12,671 nt of DNA from CAYLYP01 sp964387795 (GTDB taxonomy: Bacteria > Bacteroidota > Bacteroidia > Bacteroidales > UBA7960). Made by a program: the position numbers and the translations under genes. Below are positions 7,181-12,671 of the stretch, piece after piece. The notes beneath the pieces are model-generated. The model made no database searches. It was not told where the DNA came from and worked only from the letters and a program-made list of their open reading frames with translations. The stretch is taken from the NCBI GenBank assembly GCA_964387795.1, contig CAYLYP010000089.1, positions 1-12,671 of the forward strand. Direction: 5' to 3'. The first letter of the stretch is position 1. The number at the start of each line of letters is the position of its first letter.

Positions 7181-8335
7181 CTAATTCGGGGAGTATTTGT
7201 CCCGCATGATAAGGTTTACCTGCCCTGCAAGGTCGGTAAAAAGAATTTTTGGATTGGCATTTCGTTCAAGGTGATAAATAGCCTTATTGAATAAATCATC
7301 CAGATACAGGATTTTTTGGGGGCTGATAACATTTTTGGCAAGCTTGCTGATCCATTCTGTTTCACCTTTGGGGATCCTCATCAGCGTTTCTGCCCCGCTA
7401 TTGATGAGCAGGCATTCGCGAAAGAGCCTTAATGCAAAACTTAAAAAATACTTTTGCTTCTCCCTCCCTTGTTTCGACATCTCTTCACTAAAATCAAGCC
7501 ATTTAGGGATGTCAGCCGAATAGCATTGCCGAAGCCAATCCGACAGCTTTAAAAAGGTAGCGTTATCATCCGACTCTTTGGCGGCCTGGTCAATGGCATT
7601 TCCCATGTTCCCATCGCTCAGGAATGCAATCTGTAAAGCCCTTTCGTTCGAACAAAGAGATTTTGTTGTCAGATATGCCGCTATTTCCGATTCGCTGTAT
7701 TTTGGGATGCGGGTCATTTGTGTCCGCGACAATATTGTTGGAAGAATTTGTGTGGTATCTGAGGCTACCAGCAGAAAGAGCGTCCTGGAGGGTGGTTCTT
7801 CAAGGATTTTTAAGAGCTTTGGTATGGCAGCATGAAAGATTTTCTCAGGGTTCCAGATGATAACGATTTTATACCCTGCTTCATAAGGTTTTATGCCCAC
7901 AATCCTGATAATCTCATTGCAATCGTTAACGTTGATGATGCCCTGTTTGTTATCTATTTCAATATGGTCATACCATTGGTTGAGATTGGGGAATGGGTTT
8001 GCACTGATAAATGGTCTCCATTGCTGCAGGAACAATTTTGCGGAAAGCTTATCAGAACCGGCATCTACCTCCTTTGTTTTTGCAATAGGGTAGAAGAAGT
8101 GGAGGTCGGGATGTATGAGTTTTGAAAATTTCTGACAGGAATTGCATACCCCACAGGAATCGTTTTCAGCGGGGTTTTCGCAGTTTACCATTTGTGCATA
8201 AGCAAGGGCCATGGCAAGCCCGGCACCACCTTCAGGGCCAATAAAAAGCTGTGCATGGCTGATCCTGTTCTCTCTTATCGATTGGGCCATTCGCTGCTTT
8301 ATAGCCTCATGTCCGGGAATATGATTAAAATGCAT
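7181..8335 (-). CDS. holB: DNA polymerase III clamp-loader subunit delta'
   Basis: Predicted delta' subunit of the clamp-loader complex, which loads the sliding clamp on primed DNA; cytoplasmic, at the replisome. The 384-residue protein starts MHFNHIPGHEAIKQ, the usual delta' opening. It shows a degenerate P-loop (GPEGGAG, 33-39, no Lys-Ser/Thr), as expected for the non-hydrolysing subunit. A four-Cys zinc module follows (Cys52, Cys61, Cys64, Cys67). LLKILEEPP (~174-182) and ILPTILSRT (~197-205, SRC-like) are AAA+ sensor-region motifs. An extension to TTG 8440 is open, but that codon lies two bases after a -7 box. An ATG at 8395 (MLKKQVFF...) is possible, though its extra residues do not fit the family. 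It is the first gene of the leftward cluster and is divergent from mltF. Confidence 0.92.
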   Translation of the reverse strand: MHFNHIPGHEAIKQRMAQSIRENRISHAQLFIGPEGGAGLAMALAYAQMVNCENPAENDSCGVCNSCQKFSKLIHPDLHFFYPIAKTKEVDAGSDKLSAKLFLQQWRPFISANPFPNLNQWYDHIEIDNKQGIINVNDCNEIIRIVGIKPYEAGYKIVIIWNPEKIFHAAIPKLLKILEEPPSRTLFLLVASDTTQILPTILSRTQMTRIPKYSESEIAAYLTTKSLCSNERALQIAFLSDGNMGNAIDQAAKESDDNATFLKLSDWLRQCYSADIPKWLDFSEEMSKQGREKQKYFLSFALRLFRECLLINSGAETLMRIPKGETEWISKLAKNVISPQKILYLDDLFNKAIYHLERNANPKILFTDLAGQVNLIMRDKYSPN

Positions 8336-8441
8336 AATTGAAAAGCTCGAAAAAAATGTGGATTTCTTTGGGAAAAAAACTTGTTTTTTCAACATCTGTC
8401 CCAAAGTCTTGTCATGAGGGGAAAGTATGGCCTCAAACAAT

Positions 8442-8449
8442 CAAAGGTA
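8442..8449 (-). promoter_or_regulatory. Bacteroidota -7 box (TACCTTTG) for holB
   Basis: A perfect TAnnTTTG match on the minus strand lies about 107 bases before the holB ATG at 8335. No clear TTTG occurs at the -33 position; that region instead carries the DnaA-box-like sequence. Six fixed bases occur by chance several times in a window this size, but the intergenic position upstream of a gene supports it. Confidence 0.5.
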
Positions 8450-8466
8450 AATAAAATTGGAAAAAT

Positions 8467-8487
8467 TGTGAATAAAGTTGTTGATAA
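8467..8487 (-). promoter_or_regulatory. DnaA-box-like pair upstream of holB
   Basis: On the minus strand TTATTCACA (8467-8475) matches the DnaA box consensus TTATNCACA exactly. TTATCAACA (8479-8487) differs from TTATCCACA at one position. They lie 3 bases apart and 18-38 bases upstream of the holB -7 box. DnaA binding near a replisome gene would make sense, but one exact box in AT-rich DNA can be chance. Confidence 0.3.
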
Positions 8488-8553
8488 ATTTTTTTTGATA
8501 AAAAAAGGCCTGATTTTTGTAGGGAGAGGCAGCTTCGATGACTGGAATATCTA

Positions 8554-8569
8554 ACCCATTTAAATGGGT
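8554..8569. promoter_or_regulatory. Perfect 16-bp palindrome, candidate operator
   Basis: ACCCATTTAAATGGGT is its own reverse complement. An outer inverted pair GACTG (8540-8544) and CAGTC (8573-8577) flanks it unevenly. It lies 36 bases upstream of the mltF -7 box and about 105 bases upstream of the holB -7 box. No T-run follows on either strand, so it is not a terminator. A dimeric regulator site is the simplest reading. Confidence 0.5.
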
Positions 8570-8605
8570 CATCAGTCCGAAATAGGTTTTTGTCTATTGG
8601 TTTTG

Positions 8606-8613
8606 TATCTTTG
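8606..8613 (+). promoter_or_regulatory. Bacteroidota -7 box (TATCTTTG) for mltF
   Basis: A perfect TAnnTTTG box followed by CAAAACA sits 30 bases before the ATG at 8644, giving a leader of about 24 bases. A TTTG occurs 13 bases upstream (8589-8592), which is short for a -33 element. The position excludes the upstream in-frame TTG at 8590 as a start. Confidence 0.6.
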
Positions 8614-8643
8614 CAAAACATTTTACTAACAAAAAACAGATTC

Positions 8644-10098
8644 ATGATTGACTCTCAAAAGAAGAAAATTGCCATAAGCAGCTTGTTTAGCCTGGTGGCA
8701 ATTGTGCTTTTGACCACCTTTTTTTTGACAGATTCTCAAAAAAAAGAAGAATTTGAGGAATTTGATAAGTCGGCGGATTTACCCCAGATTCTTGAAAGAG
8801 GCGTTCTTCGTGCTACTACGAATTTTAACAGCACTAATTACTTTGTTTACAGGGGTGAACCAATGGGTTTTCACCTTGAGCTTTTAAAACTCTTTGCCAA
8901 TCATCTTGGCGTTGAACTTCAGGTATATGCTACAAACGACATTGAAGAAAACTTCAGTTGTTTAGCAGATGACAAACAATGCGACCTGATTGCAATGGAT
9001 TTAACTGTTACCCGCTCAAGACATGAAGGGGTACAGTTTACAAATGCTGTTACCCAAACCAGACAGGTATTGGTGCAACGGAAACCTGATAAATGGTATT
9101 CGATGAAATCTTCTGATATAGAAGACCAGATGGTAAGGAACCAGCTTGACCTGGCAGGAAAGACTGTTTATGTTCAAAAAAACTCTGCTTTTGTTGAGCG
9201 TTTACACAACCTGATGGAAGAAATCGGGGATACAATCTACATTGTTGAGACTGAAGATTTGGAATCCGAACAGCTTATCGAAAAAGTTTCTAAAGGGGAA
9301 ATTGAATATACGGTAAGCGATGAACATATTGCTTTGGTTAACCAAAAGTATTATTCAAACATTGATGTCCAGACCCCGCTCAGCTTCCCCCAGAAATTGG
9401 CCTGGGCTGTAAGGGAGGATGCTCCTCAACTGCTCGAAGAATTGAATAAATGGCTCGAAGATTTTAAACAAACCCGACAGTTTACCAGTATCTTTAATAA
9501 ATACTACAAAAGTGATCGGGCAGCATACATCGTTAAGAGCGATTTTTACTCAATAAATGGCGGACGTATTTCCGTTTTTGATGATTATATCAAAGCCCAT
9601 GCTAAAAAGCATAATATGGACTGGAGGCTGGTTGCTTCTATTATTTATCAGGAGAGCCGTTTTAACCCGGAAGCTGTATCATGGGCAGGTGCCTTTGGCC
9701 TGATGCAACTCATGCCTAAAACCGCCGAACGTTTTGAAGTGGATTCCACATCTTCTCCTTCCCAAAATATTGCAGCAGGGATTAAACTGTTGGAATATCT
9801 TGACCGCCGACTAAAAGATGAAATTGAGGATGATGAGGAGCGCATGAAATTTGTATTGGCCGCTTACAATGCCGGATTGGGACATGTGCTTGATGCCAGG
9901 AGGCTTGCCGAGAAATATGGTAAAAACCCAAACATCTGGAAAGACAATGTTGATTTTTTCCTGCTAAATAAATCCCGTCCTGAGTTTTACCGTGACCCTG
10001 TTGTCCGGCATGGATATTGCAGGGGAAGCGAACCATACCGCTATGTTTATCAAATCCTCGAAAGGTACGAACACTACAAAAATGCAATAAAAGGCTGA
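8644..10098 (+). CDS. mltF: Membrane-bound lytic murein transglycosylase F-type (SBP_bac_3 + SLT)
   Basis: Predicted peptidoglycan-cleaving enzyme that cuts the MurNAc-GlcNAc bond with formation of a 1,6-anhydro end. The 484-residue protein starts at ATG 8644 with a basic N-terminus (MIDSQKKK) and a hydrophobic segment (~9-28). There is no lipobox Cys, so it is either membrane-anchored or cleaved in the periplasm. Residues ~45-290 form a solute-binding-protein family 3 domain (starting LPQILERGVLRATTNFNSTNYF), a regulatory sensor domain in MltF. Residues ~305-480 are the SLT domain, with catalytic Glu337 in YQESRFNPEA, GAFGLMQLMP (349-358) and AAYNAGLGH (406-414). Length and domain order match MltF. 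The longer frame from TTG 8590 crosses the -7 box and is rejected. It is monocistronic and ends at the shared terminator with polA. Confidence 0.92.
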   Translation: MIDSQKKKIAISSLFSLVAIVLLTTFFLTDSQKKEEFEEFDKSADLPQILERGVLRATTNFNSTNYFVYRGEPMGFHLELLKLFANHLGVELQVYATNDIEENFSCLADDKQCDLIAMDLTVTRSRHEGVQFTNAVTQTRQVLVQRKPDKWYSMKSSDIEDQMVRNQLDLAGKTVYVQKNSAFVERLHNLMEEIGDTIYIVETEDLESEQLIEKVSKGEIEYTVSDEHIALVNQKYYSNIDVQTPLSFPQKLAWAVREDAPQLLEELNKWLEDFKQTRQFTSIFNKYYKSDRAAYIVKSDFYSINGGRISVFDDYIKAHAKKHNMDWRLVASIIYQESRFNPEAVSWAGAFGLMQLMPKTAERFEVDSTSSPSQNIAAGIKLLEYLDRRLKDEIEDDEERMKFVLAAYNAGLGHVLDARRLAEKYGKNPNIWKDNVDFFLLNKSRPEFYRDPVVRHGYCRGSEPYRYVYQILERYEHYKNAIKG

Positions 10099-10177
10099 TG
10101 CTTTGCGTTAGCTGTAACAGATACTCTTTCTTAATTGTTCGGTTTTCATAGTTTTTATTATTTGAAAGAGTGAAAAA

Positions 10178-10200
10178 AAAGGGATGCTTTGCATCCCTTT
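10178..10200. terminator. Bidirectional intrinsic terminator between mltF and polA
   Basis: AAAGGGATGC (10178-10187) and GCATCCCTTT (10191-10200) form a 10-bp perfect stem with a 3-base loop. A-runs to the left and T-runs to the right give a U-tract in both directions. It sits 80 bases after the mltF stop and 9 bases from the polA stop, and serves both convergent genes. Confidence 0.9.
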
Positions 10201-10208
10201 TTGATTTT

Positions 10209-12671
10209 TTAATGTGCTTCAAGCCAATTTAATCCTGTATTGATATCTACGTCAAGGGGCACATCAAGTGTGATTGCATTTTTCATTAAACCGGATATCA
10301 GTGGGGTTATATCATCAATCTCGTCCTTAAAGACATCGAAAACCAATTCATCATGCACCTGCATGATCATCCGGCTTTTCATTTTTTTATCTTTAAGGGC
10401 TTTGTGTATCCTTATCATAGCCAGTTTTATCATATCAGCCGCAGAGCCCTGTATGGGGGCATTGATGGCGTTTCGCTCGGCATATCCCCTTATGAGGCCA
10501 TTATTGCTGTTGATATCATTGATGATCCTCCGGCGCCCTAAAATGGTTTCAACGTATCCATGAGTACGTGCAAAGCTAATTGTCTTGTCCATATAGGCTT
10601 TTATGCCAGGGTAGGTATTAAAATATTGGTTAATCAGTTCTTCGGCTTCCCTCCTCGGGATATTCAACCTGTCGGCAAGGCCAAAGCCTGAAATACCGTA
10701 AACAATACCAAAGTTTACAGTCTTGGCATTGCGCCTCATCTCCTTGCTTACCTCATCCAATGATACCCTATACACCTTAGCCGCAGTAGCAGCATGGATG
10801 TCAAGGTTCTTATGAAAAGCTTCCATCATGGCCTCATCTTTACATAAGGATGCTATGATCCTTAATTCAATCTGGGAATAGTCAGCCGCCAGGAGCACAT
10901 AATCATCATTTCGGGGAACAAATGCTTTTCTGATTTCACGCCCTTCCTCCGAACGGATTGGGATGTTCTGAAGGTTGGGATTGTTGGAGCTTAGCCTCCC
11001 GGTAGCAGCTACTGCCTGGTTATAGGAAGTATGTATCCTGCCCGTTTTCTTTGATATCAATTCGGGAAGGGGATCCACATAAGTGGATTTTAGCTTTGTA
11101 AGCGACCTGTAATCAAGTATTTTTTGTATGATGGGATGTTTGTTCACCAACTTGGACAAAATCTCTTCTCCGGTCGAATACTGCTTGGTTTTTGTCTTTT
11201 TCGCCTTCTCAACAATTTTAAGCTTATCAAACAATATTTCGCCCAACTGCTTTGGTGATGCAATATTAAATGAGCTTCCCGCAAGGCTAAAAATTTCTTT
11301 TTCAATTTCTGAAATCTTTATCTCAAGCTCGGCTGAATAATCCTTAAGTGCTTTAACATCAATGGCAACCCCTTCGTGCTCCATATCCATCAATACCTCA
11401 ATCAGGGGTATTTCAACCTCATCAAAGAGTCCTGTCATGCCCTGTTCTTTAAGCATTGGCTCGAAGGTCTTTCTTAGTTGGAGTGTGATATCGGCATCTT
11501 CACAGGCATAAGCCGATACGATATCCTTATCCACCTGGCGCATTGATTTCTGCCCCTTACCTTTTTTGCCAATAAGCTCATCTATCGAAACCGGGGTATA
11601 GCCAAGATAGGTTTCGGCCAAAACATCCATATTATGTCTCATGTCGGGCTGAAGAAGGTAATGGGCAATCATGGTATCAAAGAGCTTGCCCTGAAGCCTG
11701 ATCCCATAACTTAAGAGGATACCCATATCGAATTTAATGTTCTGCCCTGTTTTTTCAATGGCCGGGTTTTCAAAGGCTTCTTTAAAGATATTTACAACTT
11801 CAACAGCCTTATTCCGTTCGGCTGGTACTGGCACATACCATGCAGCGCCCGCTTCAACAGAGAAAGACATGCCCACCAGCTCATCTTCAACGGTATTAAG
11901 GCCTGTGGTTTCGGTATCGAAGCAAAAATGCCCGCTTTCAATAAGTGTTTTTGATAACTGAATAAGGTCTTCCTTAGCTGTAAGCATTTTATAGGCTTCT
12001 TTCGACATGATGTCGTTCAGCCTTTGCGTACTGTCGTTCTCCTGTTCTTCAATAAGGTCGAACAAGCTTGTTTGTGAGGAAGTGACCGTCTTTTTGACAG
12101 TTGCAACAGGCTGGGGGATTGTTGGGGCACCAAAAAGCCTTTGGGCAAAAGTCCTGAATTCAAGTTCATCAAACAAAGGCCTCAGGATACTTTCGTCCGG
12201 GCCGCTATATTCTAGTTCTTTTGGATTAAAATCAACAGGGACATCCAGAATGATGGTAGCCAGCCGTTTCGACAGTATCGCCTGATTGGCATGTTCAATC
12301 ACCTTTTCTTTCATCTTGGGGTTTTTTATATCCGATGCATTTGCAATCAGGTTTTCAACACTCCCAAATTCAGCCACCAGTTTTTTTGCTGTTACCTCAC
12401 CCACTCCCGGGATACCGGGGATATTATCAGAAGCATCGCCCCAAAGGCCCAGTATGTCAATAAGCTGTTCGGGATTGTTGATGGCATATTTTTCACAGAC
12501 TTCTTTAACCCCAAGTATTTCTATCCCATTTCCCATGCGGGCAGGCTTGTACATAAAGATGTTATCACTAACAAGCTGTCCAAAGTCCTTGTCCGGGGTC
12601 ACCATAAATGTAGTGAAGCCTTGCAACTCAGCTTTTTTGGCAATGGTGCCAATCACATCATCAGCTTCAAA
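10209..12671 (-). CDS. polA: DNA polymerase I, N-terminus beyond window
   Basis: Gap-filling and repair polymerase; 820 codons to the stop are present and the first ~110 are off the right edge (the visible part begins FEADDVIGTIA, the 5'-3' exonuclease EADD motif). Numbering from that Phe: the 5' nuclease region includes GLWGDASDNIPGIPGVG (~75-91). The 3'-5' exonuclease is intact, with D252-x-E254 in FDTETTG, N311 and D315 in NIKFD, and Y388/D392 in YACED. The polymerase domain has motif A (D597 in LAADYSQIELR), motif B (RRNAKTVNFGIVYG, 646-659, with Lys650, Phe654 and Tyr658) and motif C (HDE 773-775 in QVHDELVF). All three activities should be present, unlike Taq-type enzymes. The frame runs unbroken to the edge; the GTG at 12656 is an internal Val codon, not a start. 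Confidence 0.97.
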   Translation of the reverse strand, partial: FEADDVIGTIAKKAELQGFTTFMVTPDKDFGQLVSDNIFMYKPARMGNGIEILGVKEVCEKYAINNPEQLIDILGLWGDASDNIPGIPGVGEVTAKKLVAEFGSVENLIANASDIKNPKMKEKVIEHANQAILSKRLATIILDVPVDFNPKELEYSGPDESILRPLFDELEFRTFAQRLFGAPTIPQPVATVKKTVTSSQTSLFDLIEEQENDSTQRLNDIMSKEAYKMLTAKEDLIQLSKTLIESGHFCFDTETTGLNTVEDELVGMSFSVEAGAAWYVPVPAERNKAVEVVNIFKEAFENPAIEKTGQNIKFDMGILLSYGIRLQGKLFDTMIAHYLLQPDMRHNMDVLAETYLGYTPVSIDELIGKKGKGQKSMRQVDKDIVSAYACEDADITLQLRKTFEPMLKEQGMTGLFDEVEIPLIEVLMDMEHEGVAIDVKALKDYSAELEIKISEIEKEIFSLAGSSFNIASPKQLGEILFDKLKIVEKAKKTKTKQYSTGEEILSKLVNKHPIIQKILDYRSLTKLKSTYVDPLPELISKKTGRIHTSYNQAVAATGRLSSNNPNLQNIPIRSEEGREIRKAFVPRNDDYVLLAADYSQIELRIIASLCKDEAMMEAFHKNLDIHAATAAKVYRVSLDEVSKEMRRNAKTVNFGIVYGISGFGLADRLNIPRREAEELINQYFNTYPGIKAYMDKTISFARTHGYVETILGRRRIINDINSNNGLIRGYAERNAINAPIQGSAADMIKLAMIRIHKALKDKKMKSRMIMQVHDELVFDVFKDEIDDITPLISGLMKNAITLDVPLDVDINTGLNWLEAH

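Larger units (their letters stand above)
8336..8643. other. Divergent holB/mltF intergenic regulatory region
   Basis: This 308-base AT-rich stretch has no credible gene; a 70-codon minus-strand frame here resembles nothing known. It contains a -7 box facing left (8442-8449), a -7 box facing right (8606-8613), a perfect 16-bp palindrome (8554-8569) and a DnaA-box match with a near match (8467-8487). The holB leader would be about 100 bases long. It includes an A/T-rich inverted repeat (AAAAAAC / GTTTTTT) around 8366-8388 that could form a weak hairpin. Confidence 0.65.

Noticed and set aside
8461..8520. AT-rich tract with DnaA-like boxes as a replication origin
   Set aside because: Only one exact box and one near match are present. 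There is no dnaA or dnaN gene and no array of boxes or iterons.
8490..8530. Terminator-like AGGCC followed by seven T residues on the minus strand
   Set aside because: The only stem is about 4 pairs (GCCT/AGGC) and no gene ends upstream of it on that strand.
8433..8645. 70-codon minus-strand frame across the holB/mltF gap
   Set aside because: It overlaps both promoter boxes and the palindrome, has no recognisable domain, and overlaps the mltF start on the opposite strand.
12654..12656. GTG as the start of polA
   Set aside because: The frame continues upstream to the window edge with FEADD, the conserved 5' nuclease motif, so this codon is an internal valine.
1..12671. Frequent CCCTGAA on the plus strand as a Chi-like recombination motif
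   Set aside because: Most occurrences lie in minus-strand genes where TTCAGG reads as Phe/Xaa-Arg with the AGG codon. Codon preference explains the strand bias without a special motif.

Overview
The window reads as ordinary chromosomal DNA of a member of the Bacteroidota, probably Bacteroidales/Marinilabiliales-like. The evidence is a GldH-family lipoprotein, a Bacteroidota-type RicT with an N-terminal Cys motif, no Shine-Dalgarno sequences, and TAnnTTTG promoter boxes just upstream of several genes. The species cannot be named from this sequence. I see no tRNA, rRNA, CRISPR array, transposase or phage gene.

Layout from left to right. Positions 1-2636 (-) hold the N-terminal 878 codons of a large secreted subtilisin-like protease whose C-terminus lies outside the window. 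Positions 2637-3007 are a gap with the protease promoter, a REP-like imperfect palindrome and a candidate terminator for the next gene. Positions 3008-8335 (-) are a co-directional housekeeping and envelope cluster, transcribed in the order holB (DNA polymerase III delta'), ricT (PSP1-domain protein), gldH (lipoprotein), then a bifunctional class A penicillin-binding protein. Positions 8336-8643 are a divergent regulatory region with promoter boxes facing both ways, a perfect 16-bp palindrome and DnaA-box-like sequences. Positions 8644-10098 (+) encode an MltF-type lytic transglycosylase. Positions 10099-10208 carry a bidirectional terminator between convergent genes. Positions 10209-12671 (-) hold the 3' 820 codons of polA, with its first ~110 codons outside the window.

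Two themes run through the genes. One is DNA replication and repair: HolB is part of the clamp loader and PolA does gap filling and repair. The other is the cell envelope: PBP1A builds peptidoglycan, MltF cuts it, GldH is a lipoprotein of uncertain role, and the subtilase is exported. RicT is a [4Fe-4S]-type regulatory or RNA-metabolism protein.

Three reading frames can be extended to upstream TTG codons, but in each case that TTG lies in, before or only a few bases after a consensus -7 box. I have therefore moved the starts of holB, ricT and mltF inward. I found no convincing new biological system. The most unusual signals are noncoding: the REP-like palindrome, the operator-like 16-bp palindrome, and the extra cysteine motif at the N-terminus of RicT.
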